A stretch of 48,862 nt of DNA, from the NCBI RefSeq assembly GCF_022848905.1, contig NZ_JAFIRA010000028.1:1-48862 (forward strand). Reading direction: 5' to 3'. The stretch's first letter is position 1, and each line of letters begins with the position of its first letter. Below the pieces are notes generated by a model. That model did no database searches. It was not told the DNA's origin and was given only the letters and a program-made list of their open reading frames with translations. Source of the DNA: Thermostichus vulcanus str. 'Rupite' (GTDB lineage Bacteria > Cyanobacteriota > Cyanobacteriia > Thermostichales > Thermostichaceae). Of the stretch, positions 8,285 to 16,776 are shown piece by piece. Made by a program: the position numbers and the translations under genes.

Positions 8285-9922
8285 ATGACCTTCTCCCTTT
8301 CTCCCTGTTCAGAATGGCCCAGAATTTGGCCAACGCTCCCGGTTCAGGCTTCTCCTTGGACAGCTCAGGAGGGGGATCCCCACCGCTGGGATCCCGTATT
8401 AGCCGCCTGCCAACAGACGGCGCGGGCGCGGGGCATTCCCCAAATTCTCAGTCTGTCCCGTTCTTTCTCAGGGTTGGATCCTCTGGTGGTGCTGGCCCAA
8501 TCCCTTGGCTCCAACAGTGGGAGTGGACTGGCGGATTCGAGCTATTGCTATCTTGCCCACACAGCCCGCTACGGCAGCGTTAGGGTGCTCGGCCTGGGAG
8601 CCCTGCGGCGGGTTTACCTATTGGGGGAAGGGCGCTTTCAAGCCTCACGGGCTTTTTTGCAGGAGCTACAGCCCCATGTGCATACCGAAGCGGTGGATTG
8701 GGGATCCCGAGCTTCAACCCCGGCAAGTGGGCAGGAACAGGAACGGCCTTTGTGCTTTAGCCGCTTTAGCTTTAACCCCGAGCGCACCTATGGCCCAGCC
8801 GCCCTGTTGGTGTTGCCGGAATGGCAGATCTGGCAGGAGCAGGGGCCAAGGAGCTCTGTTGTTGCACCGGTTTCAAAGGGATCCCGGACGGTAGCCCGGT
8901 TGAACTTGGAGGTCAGGCCCGAGAGCGATTTGGCGGTCTTGGGCACTCGTATCCACCACTTTTTTGCCCACATGTCGCGGTTGTCTCAACACCCGTTGCC
9001 CCGCTGGGAATTGCAAACGCCTCTGCAGGTGGAGGTCAATCGAGAGGAACTCCTAGCCCGCATTGACAGGGCTTTGCAAGCGATTCGAGCCGGATCCCTG
9101 GAAAAGGTGGTCCTGGCGGAAGCGGTTGATCTGCCTTTGGCTACCCCACCCCCAATCCCAACGGTGTTGGCCTACCTGGAACAGCGCTATGCCGATTGCA
9201 GCGTGTTTGCTTTTGCGGAGGGCATTGGCAGCAGGGAAGCTTGGGCTTTGGACACCGCTGCCGGTCAAGGGCAACCTTTCTCTTCTCCAGAGCGAGTCTT
9301 TTTGGGAGCCAGCCCAGAACGGTTGCTCTCCGTCTGGCAAGGGCAAATCCAGATCGATGCCTTGGCCGGGTCCATAGCACGGGGGGAAACCGTCAGCCAG
9401 GATCAAGCCCTAGCCCAGCAGCTACTGCAGAGTCCTAAAGACCGTCAGGAACATCAGTTGGTGGTGCAATCGGTGGGAGAAGCCCTGCGCCAAGTGGGGT
9501 TAAAGCCGCACATTCCCTCCCAGCCTCGTTTGTTGCAGTTGGCCAATATCCAGCACCTACAAACCTTGATCCAAGCGGAAATGCCGCCTGACCTCCATCT
9601 TTTTGACCTGTTGGCCCGGTTGCACCCAACAGCGGCTGTCGGCGGCTACCCCAAGCAGGCGGCAGTGGATTGGATCGAAGCGGCAGAACCCTTTGACCGC
9701 TCCGGCTATGCGGCACCCCTGGGCTGGGTGGATTTGCAGGGGAATGGGGAGTTTGTGGTGGCGATCCGATCCGCTCTCATTCGTGGGGATCGGGCTCGTT
9801 TGTACGCGGGTGCCGGCATCGTGGTTGATTCTCGTCCGGAGCAGGAGGTAGCAGAGATTCAGCTGAAGTTGCAATCTCTGGCACAAGCTTTGGCCATCCA
9901 ATCAACCCTCTCTGTTTGTTGA
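8285..9922 (+). CDS. menF: Isochorismate synthase
   Basis: A 545-residue chorismate-utilising enzyme that converts chorismate to isochorismate, the first committed step to phylloquinone. The N-terminal 230 residues are poorly conserved. The C-terminal chorismate-binding domain (about 255-540) carries the family hallmarks: a basic stretch LEKVVLAEAVDL, the FLGASPERLL turn, an ALAGSIARGET motif with the catalytic acid/base region, HPTAAVGGYPK, and the closing GAGIVVDSRPEQE with its metal-binding Glu. There is no glutamine-amidotransferase domain, so anthranilate synthase is unlikely; salicylate synthase is less likely next to menA. The start is the first ATG; no clear Shine-Dalgarno precedes it. 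Confidence 0.92.
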   Translation: MTFSLSPCSEWPRIWPTLPVQASPWTAQEGDPHRWDPVLAACQQTARARGIPQILSLSRSFSGLDPLVVLAQSLGSNSGSGLADSSYCYLAHTARYGSVRVLGLGALRRVYLLGEGRFQASRAFLQELQPHVHTEAVDWGSRASTPASGQEQERPLCFSRFSFNPERTYGPAALLVLPEWQIWQEQGPRSSVVAPVSKGSRTVARLNLEVRPESDLAVLGTRIHHFFAHMSRLSQHPLPRWELQTPLQVEVNREELLARIDRALQAIRAGSLEKVVLAEAVDLPLATPPPIPTVLAYLEQRYADCSVFAFAEGIGSREAWALDTAAGQGQPFSSPERVFLGASPERLLSVWQGQIQIDALAGSIARGETVSQDQALAQQLLQSPKDRQEHQLVVQSVGEALRQVGLKPHIPSQPRLLQLANIQHLQTLIQAEMPPDLHLFDLLARLHPTAAVGGYPKQAAVDWIEAAEPFDRSGYAAPLGWVDLQGNGEFVVAIRSALIRGDRARLYAGAGIVVDSRPEQEVAEIQLKLQSLAQALAIQSTLSVC

Positions 9923-9968
9923 AAGTTTGTTGAAAGTCGGTTTTTTGTCAGGCGGCAGTTCTCCGGGG

Positions 9969-9997
9969 TTGACAACTTATACTTTTCCCCTACAGAT
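9969..9997 (+). promoter_or_regulatory. Putative sigma-70 promoter of the sugar cassette
   Basis: TTGACA at 9969-9974 is followed after 16 bases by TACAGAT, a fair -10 hexamer with an extra T. It lies about 170 bp upstream of the epimerase start in a region with no other gene (9923-10168). A single match of this kind is only suggestive. Confidence 0.35.
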
Positions 9998-10168
9998 GTG
10001 TTTCCTCTGGAGACGATTTATGATACGTCATCCCTCCGTGAAGAGGGGTAGATTCCATGAGTGGATGCTCCAATGCGAATTTTCCTTAGGGTTCTTCACG
10101 TCAAGGGTCTTGTCATATCCTGACGAATCTGTTGCCTGCCATCCCCCTACAAAGAGAGGAAGCTGCGA

Positions 10169-11197
10169 ATGGCTAAAATTCTGGTCACTGGTGGTGCCGG
10201 AATGATTGGCTCTAACCTTGTCAAGCGGTTGGTGGCTGAAGGGCACGATGTTTTTGTGGTGGATAACCTCTGGCGAGGCAAACTAGATTATCTAAAAAAT
10301 GAGGTGGGGAACTTCGTAATTCCTTTAGAGGAAAGGTTTTTCTTACTGGATCTTGCCATCGCAGGAATAATCGATAACCTTGTCAGTCAAGTTGAGTACG
10401 TCATTCATTTGGCTGATATTGTGGCAGGCATAGATTACGTTTTTGCCCATCAGGGAGAAATTTTTAGAAAAAATATCGTTATAAACTCAAACGTGATTCA
10501 CTCAGTCAGGAAGAATCGAAGCTCCATAAAAGGATTCATCTATACCGGCACAGCCTGTAGCTTCCCATTGTCTTTACAACAGGATATCGACTCAAGGCCC
10601 CTACGGGAAGAAGACCTATATCCTGCCCAGCCCGAATCCGCTTATGGATGGAGCAAGTTGATTGGCAACTATGAGACCGAGCTCTTGGAAAAAGAAACCC
10701 AAATTCCCTGCGCGATCCTCATGCTACACAATGTCTATGGAACTCCCTGTGATATTGGCCCTCGTCGGCAGGTCATTCCATCTTTAATCACCAAAGCCAT
10801 CCGGTTTCCAAAAGAACCCTTTATTGTTTGGGGCAGTGGATCCCAAGGCAGAGCCTTCGTCCATGTGGATGATGTTGTGGATGCGATTGTGCTGACCTTA
10901 GAAAAGGGACTGGGGCGAGGCACCATTCAAATCGGGCCATCCTCTTGCACCACCATTCAAGCCTTAGCTGAAATGATTGTCAGCATTTCTGGCAAAGACA
11001 TTAAAATTATCTACGACACTACACAACCAGAGGGAGATAAGTCGCGCAGAGCTGACTACTGCAAAGCCAGAGACATTTTAGGCTGGGATCCAAAAATACC
11101 TCTTCGGCAAGGGCTTGAGGAGCAATATCGATGGATTGAGGAACACATCAAACGGCGACAATGGATGATTCCTCTCATGTGCAAACTGGCTTCATGA
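10169..11197 (+). CDS. NAD-dependent sugar epimerase/dehydratase (extended SDR)
   Basis: A 342-residue extended short-chain dehydrogenase acting on a nucleotide sugar, likely for surface polysaccharide. The Rossmann motif GGAGMIG lies at residues 8-14. An acidic residue after the second strand (VVDNLWRG) points to NAD. The active-site Thr/Ser region (YTGTACSFP) and the catalytic YGWSK (Tyr-x-x-x-Lys) near residue 158 are intact. The overall pattern, including the PAQPESAYGWSK approach, is closest by eye to GDP-mannose 3,5-epimerase or UDP-glucose 4-epimerase types; the substrate cannot be fixed. AGAGAGGAAG precedes the ATG at a fair distance. The stop overlaps the next start (ATGA). Composition is visibly AT-richer than the flanks, and no full GGGATCCC occurs inside. 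Confidence 0.85.
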   Translation: MAKILVTGGAGMIGSNLVKRLVAEGHDVFVVDNLWRGKLDYLKNEVGNFVIPLEERFFLLDLAIAGIIDNLVSQVEYVIHLADIVAGIDYVFAHQGEIFRKNIVINSNVIHSVRKNRSSIKGFIYTGTACSFPLSLQQDIDSRPLREEDLYPAQPESAYGWSKLIGNYETELLEKETQIPCAILMLHNVYGTPCDIGPRRQVIPSLITKAIRFPKEPFIVWGSGSQGRAFVHVDDVVDAIVLTLEKGLGRGTIQIGPSSCTTIQALAEMIVSISGKDIKIIYDTTQPEGDKSRRADYCKARDILGWDPKIPLRQGLEEQYRWIEEHIKRRQWMIPLMCKLAS

Positions 11198-11973
11198 GGG
11201 GAGCTGAGATTTGGTGTATGGGCAGATTCTTTGATGTCAACATTGAGTTCAATCGAGATAAAGTTAATGAAATCATTTTCTCCGCTATCTCGAACAAGCA
11301 AAAAGGCTATGTCTGTTCTATTGAAAGTAATAATCTCTCTATTGCCAATGTCAATCCTGAATACAATACGATCATTAACGGATCTTTAGTCAATATATGT
11401 GATGGCTCTGTGTTGGCTAAGATCCTTGCATGGATTCACCAACAGGATTTTGATTCGTACATAGGAGCAGATCTATTCCTCGCTTTCATTGAAATGAAAA
11501 CCTTCAAGCAATATTTCCTGGGAAATACTCAAGAGATTTTGGACAGCCTACGAGTGAATCTTGCCAAGATCGATCCTGCCATTCAAACCATGAGATTTTG
11601 CCCGTTGCCTTTTGTAGATGTGGAGAGGTTTGACTATCCTGCCATTGCCAAAGACATCAATGCTGATCAACCGGATATCATTTGGGTTTCCCTTGGGGCT
11701 CCCAAGCAGGAAATCTTCATGCACAAGCTTCTCCCTTATCTTGAGCAAGGGGTAATGTTCGGTTTTGGTGCGGTCTTTAACTTCAATGCCGACACCGGAA
11801 GCGTAAAACGCGCCCCTAAATGGATGTTGAGGTGGAGGCTAGAGTGGCTGTATCGAGCCTATGAAGAACCCCGGAAGACTATTCCCAGATACATTCGTTT
11901 TCTTTGCCTCCTACCCCGGTTGGTTTGGCAGGAGTATCAGACCCTTAGGCAACAGAGGCGTTTGATCCCCTAA
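11194..11973 (+). CDS. WecG/TagA/CpsF family glycosyltransferase
   Basis: A 259-residue GT26-type transferase that adds an N-acetylaminosugar to a lipid-linked carrier during surface glycan synthesis. Family hallmarks are the N-terminal VCSIESNNLSIAN strand, the Asp/Gly-rich ICDGSVLAK, the central SLGAPKQE motif near residue 175, and FGFGAVFNFNAD. The basic and aromatic C-terminus (PKWMLRWRLEWLYRAYEEPRK) probably sits on the membrane. The ATG at 11194 overlaps the epimerase stop (ATGA); an in-frame ATG at 11161 would force a 37-bp overlap. Its stop is interlocked with the stop of the convergent DUF3727 gene in CTAA. It shares the AT-rich, GGGATCCC-free character of its partner, which suggests joint acquisition. 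Confidence 0.88.
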   Translation: MRGAEIWCMGRFFDVNIEFNRDKVNEIIFSAISNKQKGYVCSIESNNLSIANVNPEYNTIINGSLVNICDGSVLAKILAWIHQQDFDSYIGADLFLAFIEMKTFKQYFLGNTQEILDSLRVNLAKIDPAIQTMRFCPLPFVDVERFDYPAIAKDINADQPDIIWVSLGAPKQEIFMHKLLPYLEQGVMFGFGAVFNFNADTGSVKRAPKWMLRWRLEWLYRAYEEPRKTIPRYIRFLCLLPRLVWQEYQTLRQQRRLIP

Positions 11974-12560
11974 TCTTCGTCTTCGTCATCCACTTCTTCT
12001 TCATCCAGATCCAGCAGTAGGGCATAAAGCTGGTCGAACAGTTCCGGTGGGTCATCCGGGGTTAACAGATAGGGATCCCCTTCATCCGGCAGGGCCGCGT
12101 AGATCAAAATGGGGTCGAGAGGGGTAAAAATGCCATACTTCTGATCTTTGTAGAAGAAAGTGGCCAGCAGCTGAAACTCTTGGGCATCTTCGTCGCTTTC
12201 GCCAATTTCCAGCACGTCTTCATCTTCGACGGCGGGCAACTCCCCCTGAACCGTGAGGATATCAAAGCCATTTTGCTGCAAAGTTAAGTTTAATTCTCCC
12301 AAGACCGCCTGGATTGTGGGCATTGCCGCCTGTAATTCTTCTGGATCCGGTTCATCCAGGATCCCTTCCATATCGGCATCGCCGTTCACGGGTTGGCCGG
12401 GTTCTTCCTCCCCTTCCCAAACCAACACCTTGATCACGGCATCGACAGGAGTGACTAGGGCATAGGTTTGATCCTCGATTACAACCTGCCTCAAGATCTC
12501 GCACTTGAGGAGCTGATCTTGCTCGTCGCGGAGCACCAAGGTTTCATGGGATTCATTCAT
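11970..12560 (-). CDS. DUF3727-type cyanobacterial protein
   Basis: A 196-residue acidic soluble protein. Two related beta-rich halves are visible: residues 1-55 (LVLRDEQDQLLKCEIL...YALVTPVD) and about 115-170 (FQLLATFFYKDQKYGIFTPLDP). They are joined by an acidic linker, and the C-terminus is almost wholly Asp/Glu. This arrangement matches the DUF3727/DUF1292-like family conserved in cyanobacteria and plastids, whose function is not known to me. The ATG at 12560 is preferred to a TTG nine codons upstream. It ends convergently against the glycosyltransferase, with overlapping stop codons. Confidence 0.75.
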   Translation of the reverse strand: MNESHETLVLRDEQDQLLKCEILRQVVIEDQTYALVTPVDAVIKVLVWEGEEEPGQPVNGDADMEGILDEPDPEELQAAMPTIQAVLGELNLTLQQNGFDILTVQGELPAVEDEDVLEIGESDEDAQEFQLLATFFYKDQKYGIFTPLDPILIYAALPDEGDPYLLTPDDPPELFDQLYALLLDLDEEEVDDEDED

Positions 12561-12640
12561 CGAAAACAGCCCAGGGTAGATAAGCAAACGAACGGGTTCA
12601 ACAAAAGTTCATTCTCCCATGTTCTGCCCCACTGCAAAAT

Positions 12641-12910
12641 TCAGGGATCCCTTTCGGGTTCATCCTCGGCGCTTTCTGCTTCCGCTTGCCGTTCCGCCTC
12701 GGCCAGAGCCTCTAGGGCCCGTAGAATTTCTTCTTCCCGCTCAGTGTAGGTGGCTTCGTCAATCTCCCCCAGATCCAGTTGGATTTGCAGGGCGGTGAGT
12801 TCTTTCTGCAGGTTTTCTTTGTTGTCCAGCTGTGCCTCGGCGCGTTCTTGAATTTGCCCCGCCAGCCAGAGCAAGCTTTGGGCAGGCCATGTTAACAACT
12901 GCCAAACCAT
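12641..12910 (-). CDS. GvpG-like small protein (no gas-vesicle cluster)
   Basis: An 89-residue protein resembling gas vesicle protein GvpG. It has a hydrophobic N-terminal segment (WPAQSLLWLAGQI) in the place of the GvpG PVTGPxWxxEQI stretch. A coiled coil of the form ENLQKELTALQIQLDLGEI and EATYTEREEEIL follows, then an acidic tail. GvpG is a minor protein needed for gas-vesicle assembly, but no gvpA, gvpF or gvpN gene is nearby. An AGGA eight bases before the ATG at 12910 favours this start over one three codons upstream. It could be a domesticated homologue with an unrelated scaffold role. It lies 31 bp downstream of the glpD stop on the same strand. Confidence 0.6.
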   Translation of the reverse strand: MVWQLLTWPAQSLLWLAGQIQERAEAQLDNKENLQKELTALQIQLDLGEIDEATYTEREEEILRALEALAEAERQAEAESAEDEPERDP

Positions 12911-12940
12911 GGTAGGCATCCTAACCCCGATGGGCTGATC

Positions 12941-14647
12941 CTAACAGTGGGAGTCCAAATAAGCCTGGTAGTTTGCCCTCTCCATTTGGCAGCGATGCTC
13001 ATCCCAGCCCGCATGATTGCGCAGAATCTCCAAAATATGGGGCATGGGCTCTTGACACGGATGTGCCTGGATACCCACGGTCGTGCGCCGCAGCAATAGA
13101 TCCACCAGGGTTTGGGCCATTTCCGCTTGCAGGGCAAAAATCAGTTGCGCAGCAATATCGGGCCAGGGTGGGGCAATGGGTTGTGCCAGATCGGGGTTGG
13201 TTGCCACGAGTTCCAAGACTTGCAAGGCTCGGGATCCGTACAGGTTAAACAGGTGATGCAGGGTACGGGCGGGGAGAAGGGGAGCATAGGTGCGTAGGGC
13301 TTCCGCAATACGTGGATCCTGGGGGGTGATGGCGCCGGGGAAAGGTTGGTTCGGGGTGGGAGACGGAGAAACGGGTTTGCCCAATTTGCGGAGTACCTGA
13401 TCCACACAGTCTTGGCCCACTTGTCGAAAGGTGGTGAGTTTACCCCCAATCAAGCTGATCAAGTTGGGGATCCCTTCGGAAGCATGATCTTTGAGGATGT
13501 GGCTGCGGGTAATTTGGCCGGGTTTGAGACCCTGGCTGTAGGGGAGAGGGCGAACACCAGCATAGGTGAAGCGAATTTGGGCTCGCGTCAGTTGCGCATG
13601 GGGGAAAAGCCGATTGGCCTCCTGCAGGAGGTAGTCTATTTCTTCCGGGGTCGCTTGCACGGCATCCAAATCCCCCTTGTAGGGAATGTCGGTGGTGCCA
13701 ATCAGCAGGAGTGGGGTTTCCCAACCCCAGGGCACGACAAATAACGGGCGCCCATCGCTTTTGGCCTCCACGTATAAGGCACTGCGCGGGGATCCCGGAA
13801 ACGGCTCCACCAAAATATGGCTGCCCTTCGTCCCCCCAATCAGGGGTTGATATCCAGGCCGAAGGGATCCCAGCAGGGAATCCAACCAGGGGCCGGCCAT
13901 GGCCACCACAATTGCATTGTCCAATCCGGTCAGGCGAAACGGAACTCCACTGAGGTGATCCTGCCCCTGTAGGGTATGGATCCCGTTGGGGCCAGCTTCC
14001 AGGTGGGTCACTTGGGCATAGTTCACCACGGTTGCCCCGGCTTGCTGGGCCGAGAGCACTGTCTCTAGACACAGACGTTCCGCATAAACCACCTGCCCAT
14101 CGTAGTATTGGGCCGCCCCCAGCAGATCCTGAGCATCCACCTGGGGAAACAGTTGCCGAAAAGCCGCCGCCGAGAGCATGCGATGGTTGGGCAAACTTTT
14201 GTCGAAGCTGAGCAGATCGTAAAGGGTCATGCCAGCCCGAATTTGCCAGGGGGGGCGTTGTCCTTGCCGATAGATGGGAATGGTCAGTTGCAACGGCCGC
14301 ACCAAGTGAGGAGCCGTGCGCAGCAAAATTTCTCGCTCTCGTAGGGATTCCCGCACCAAAGCAAATTCGAAGGTCTCCAAATAACGCAGACCCCCATGGA
14401 TGAGGCGGGTTGACCAACTGGTGGTGCCGCCACCGAAATCTCCTTTGTCCAACAGGAGGGTGCTCAACCCCCTCAGGGCTGCCTCTCGCGCCACCCCCGC
14501 TCCATTAATGCCCCCACCAATGACCACCAGATCGTAGGATCGGTGCACCGGGATCCGCCCATCCCCTAGGGAAGATGAGCTCGACTTTGGCTGATCAGGC
14601 GGTAGGGATGACTCTTTTAGTGAGCACAATACGGTATCCGCTGGCAT
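12941..14647 (-). CDS. glpD: Aerobic glycerol-3-phosphate dehydrogenase
   Basis: A 568-residue FAD enzyme oxidising glycerol 3-phosphate to dihydroxyacetone phosphate and passing electrons to membrane quinone. The dinucleotide-binding motif (VVIGGGINGAG) lies near residue 40. The family substrate/FAD segment SWSTRLIHGGLRYLE and the TTDIPYKGDLDAV and SLIGGKLTTFR motifs follow, then the C-terminal DAO_C-type helical domain (about 410-568). The ATG at 14647 has GGAG six bases upstream and shares its CATG with the glpK start on the other strand, so the two leaders are mutually antisense. A GTG at 14548, immediately before the flavin domain, is an alternative start without a good ribosome site. 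Confidence 0.9.
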   Translation of the reverse strand: MPADTVLCSLKESSLPPDQPKSSSSSLGDGRIPVHRSYDLVVIGGGINGAGVAREAALRGLSTLLLDKGDFGGGTTSWSTRLIHGGLRYLETFEFALVRESLREREILLRTAPHLVRPLQLTIPIYRQGQRPPWQIRAGMTLYDLLSFDKSLPNHRMLSAAAFRQLFPQVDAQDLLGAAQYYDGQVVYAERLCLETVLSAQQAGATVVNYAQVTHLEAGPNGIHTLQGQDHLSGVPFRLTGLDNAIVVAMAGPWLDSLLGSLRPGYQPLIGGTKGSHILVEPFPGSPRSALYVEAKSDGRPLFVVPWGWETPLLLIGTTDIPYKGDLDAVQATPEEIDYLLQEANRLFPHAQLTRAQIRFTYAGVRPLPYSQGLKPGQITRSHILKDHASEGIPNLISLIGGKLTTFRQVGQDCVDQVLRKLGKPVSPSPTPNQPFPGAITPQDPRIAEALRTYAPLLPARTLHHLFNLYGSRALQVLELVATNPDLAQPIAPPWPDIAAQLIFALQAEMAQTLVDLLLRRTTVGIQAHPCQEPMPHILEILRNHAGWDEHRCQMERANYQAYLDSHC

Positions 14648-16163
14648 GACTGGCTCCACTTCCTCTGACCCACCCTTCACCATCATGGCCCTCGATTTGG
14701 GCACCACCGGTAACCGCGCCCTTCTCTTTGACCGATCCGGGCAAATGCTTGCCCAAGCCTACCGCGAGCTCCCCCAGATTTATCCGCAACCGGGCTGGCT
14801 GGAGCACGACCCGCAACGCATTTGGCAAGATACCCTCTCCGTCATGCGGGCAGTTATGCAGGAAGCCGGGATCCGGGCTGAACAGGTGGCAGCCCTCGGC
14901 TTGGCGGTACAGCGGGAAACCTGTCTACTTTGGGATCCCACTACCGGAAAGCCGCTTCACAACGCCATTGTCTGGCAGGATCGACGCACCGCGCCTCTGT
15001 GTCAGGAGTTGATCGATCAGGGGCAGGAACCCGACATCCGGCAGCGCACCGGCTTGGTTTTGGATGCCTATTTTTCGGCAACCAAGCTGGCCTGGCTACG
15101 GGAGCACCTGTCTGCTCAAGATCCTGGTCTTCTCTCTCGACGAATCTTGGCGGGCACGATCGATAGTTGGGTGATCTGGAACCTCAGCGGCGGATCCCTA
15201 CACATCACTGACGACAGCAATGCCAGCCGTACCCTGCTTTACAACTTGCAGGAGCGTCGCTGGGATCCAACCTTGTGCGAACGGTTTGGGATCCCGATGC
15301 AATGGCTACCGGACATCTGCCCCAGCCTCGGGAGGGTCGGCTACACGGCTCCCGATCTGTTCGGGGCAGCTATTCCTATTGCGGCCATCTTGGGGGATCA
15401 GCAGGCGGCTCTATTGGCCCACGGCTGTGACCGACCCGGGTTGATGAAATGCACCTACGGCACGGGCTCCTTTTTGGTGGCCCACACCGGCTCAACCATT
15501 GCTCGCTCCCAGCACCGACTGCTCTCCACTCTGGCCTGGACAAGCCCCAACCAACCGGCTGGCTACGCCTTGGAGGGCAGTATGTTCACCAGTGGCGCCT
15601 GCATTCAATGGTTGCGGGATGGCTTGGGGATCATCCACTCTGCTGATGAAACCGCCTCCTTGGCTCAACAGTTACCCGACAGCGGTGGCCTTTATTTTGT
15701 CCCCGCCCTCAGTGGCTTGGGAGCTCCCCACTGGGATATGAGCGCTCGGGGCGCCTTCTTTGGCATTACCGGCGGGATCCGACGGGAACATCTGGTGCGG
15801 GCGGTGCTGGAATCGATCGCCTACCAAGTCAAGGAGGTGGTGGATGCTGTGGCCGAAGATCTGGGATCCCCGTTGCAACGGCTGAAGGTGGACGGGGGGG
15901 CCTGTCGCAACGACTTTCTGATGCAGTGGCAAGCCAATGTCCTCGGGATCCCGGTGGAACGTCCCCAGCTGCTGGATGCAACCGCTCAAGGGGCCGCCTT
16001 TGCTGCCGGTTTGGCGGTGGGTTTTTGGGAGGACTACTTAGCCTTGGTAGCCGCACGACCCGTGGATCGGGTTTTCCAGCCGGATCCCGAAAGCGACCTA
16101 GCCCAAACCTGTTTTCGTACCTGGCAAGAGGCTGTGGCTCGGGCTAAGCAGTGGCCGGAATGA
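14646..16163 (+). CDS. glpK: Glycerol kinase
   Basis: A 505-residue FGGY-family kinase phosphorylating glycerol to the glpD substrate. Family landmarks run in order: the phosphate loop LDLGTTGNRALLFD (residues 17-30), VWQDRRTAPLC, TGLVLDAYFSATK, GDQQAALLAHGC, the adenosine-site CTYGTGSFLVAHTG and VDGGACRNDFLMQ. Length is normal. The start is the ATG at 14646 inside a CATG shared with glpD; an ATG 13 codons later (14685) lies inside the first beta strand and is less likely. Together the divergent pair gives a complete glycerol-to-DHAP route. No glycerol facilitator gene is visible here. Confidence 0.92.
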   Translation: MTGSTSSDPPFTIMALDLGTTGNRALLFDRSGQMLAQAYRELPQIYPQPGWLEHDPQRIWQDTLSVMRAVMQEAGIRAEQVAALGLAVQRETCLLWDPTTGKPLHNAIVWQDRRTAPLCQELIDQGQEPDIRQRTGLVLDAYFSATKLAWLREHLSAQDPGLLSRRILAGTIDSWVIWNLSGGSLHITDDSNASRTLLYNLQERRWDPTLCERFGIPMQWLPDICPSLGRVGYTAPDLFGAAIPIAAILGDQQAALLAHGCDRPGLMKCTYGTGSFLVAHTGSTIARSQHRLLSTLAWTSPNQPAGYALEGSMFTSGACIQWLRDGLGIIHSADETASLAQQLPDSGGLYFVPALSGLGAPHWDMSARGAFFGITGGIRREHLVRAVLESIAYQVKEVVDAVAEDLGSPLQRLKVDGGACRNDFLMQWQANVLGIPVERPQLLDATAQGAAFAAGLAVGFWEDYLALVAARPVDRVFQPDPESDLAQTCFRTWQEAVARAKQWPE

Positions 16164-16181
16164 AAGGATGAAGGGAGGAGA

Positions 16182-16568
16182 TTAATCGTTCCAGTGGTGC
16201 TTCTCGATCCAGTCCATCAGCTCCCAGTCGGAGTGGGTGCAGAGCCGATCCCCCGTAATGGGATCTTGGGCATACCACCAGACAACGCCGGTGCCATCTA
16301 CCCATTGCCGTACTCGCAATTCATCGCGGGCTGTCAACACCTCTTTTAGGTGTTCCCAAGCATGGCGCAATCCTTCCAACAGCGCCGGAGACGAGTGAAC
16401 CGTGCCATACTCAGCAGCCAGTTGCCGTTGCTCTTGTTCCAGCAACTCCACCAAGCGGGTGTTGTTGGCGGCCCTGGCTGCTTCCAGACGACGAGCCAGA
16501 GAGGCAGCGATGTTTTGTTGATGGCGGGCAAGGAGATTAACTCCAGTCATTTCGGCGGCTGCATTCAT
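16182..16568 (-). CDS. Conserved hypothetical protein
   Basis: A 128-residue soluble protein, not assigned to a named family. The first half is a long helix, probably a coiled coil, rich in Ala/Arg/Gln/Glu (ARHQQNIAASLARRLEAARA). The second half is compact and Trp-rich, with VRQWVDGTGVVWWYAQDP and a final ELMDWIEKHHWND. The ATG at 16568 carries GGAG seven bases upstream; longer in-frame extensions to 16772 run through Cys-rich sequence that looks non-coding. It is convergent with glpK. A palindrome of the form GTA-N8-TAC lies about 50 bp upstream. Confidence 0.65.
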   Translation of the reverse strand: MNAAAEMTGVNLLARHQQNIAASLARRLEAARAANNTRLVELLEQEQRQLAAEYGTVHSSPALLEGLRHAWEHLKEVLTARDELRVRQWVDGTGVVWWYAQDPITGDRLCTHSDWELMDWIEKHHWND

Positions 16569-16619
16569 TAAGATGCTCCACATCAATACCTCTACACGAT
16601 CAATCGTACCGTGAATTCT

Positions 16620-16633
16620 GTAGCAAAAGCTAC
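16620..16633 (-). promoter_or_regulatory. GTA-N8-TAC palindrome (possible NtcA site)
   Basis: GTAGC-AAAA-GCTAC is a perfect inverted repeat and fits the NtcA consensus GTA-N8-TAC, 52 bp upstream of the hypothetical gene starting at 16568. I did not find a TAnnnT -10 at the usual 20-24 base spacing. About a dozen chance matches to this loose consensus are expected in a window this size, so this is tentative; it may simply be a small hairpin. Confidence 0.25.
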
Positions 16634-16776
16634 GGAAAATAACAGAATTGTCATTATTGCGATAGTTGCACTGCTGGCATGCCAGACACGAAAGTCTGAT
16701 ATACGGCTCTTTCATGTCCATTTCTTCCTTAGTTGCCTCCGGTGTCCATGGGATATAACGGACTAGCCCCAAAGGG

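Noticed and set aside
13440-14417. A 325-codon frame in another phase inside glpD
   Set aside because: Its translation is Pro/Gly/Arg-rich with no recognisable motif, while the glpD frame has intact FAD and family motifs throughout.
16569-16772. N-terminal extension of the hypothetical protein at 16182-16568
   Set aside because: The extension is Cys-rich and unlike the rest, while the ATG at 16568 has a well-spaced GGAG, so the upstream part is treated as leader DNA.
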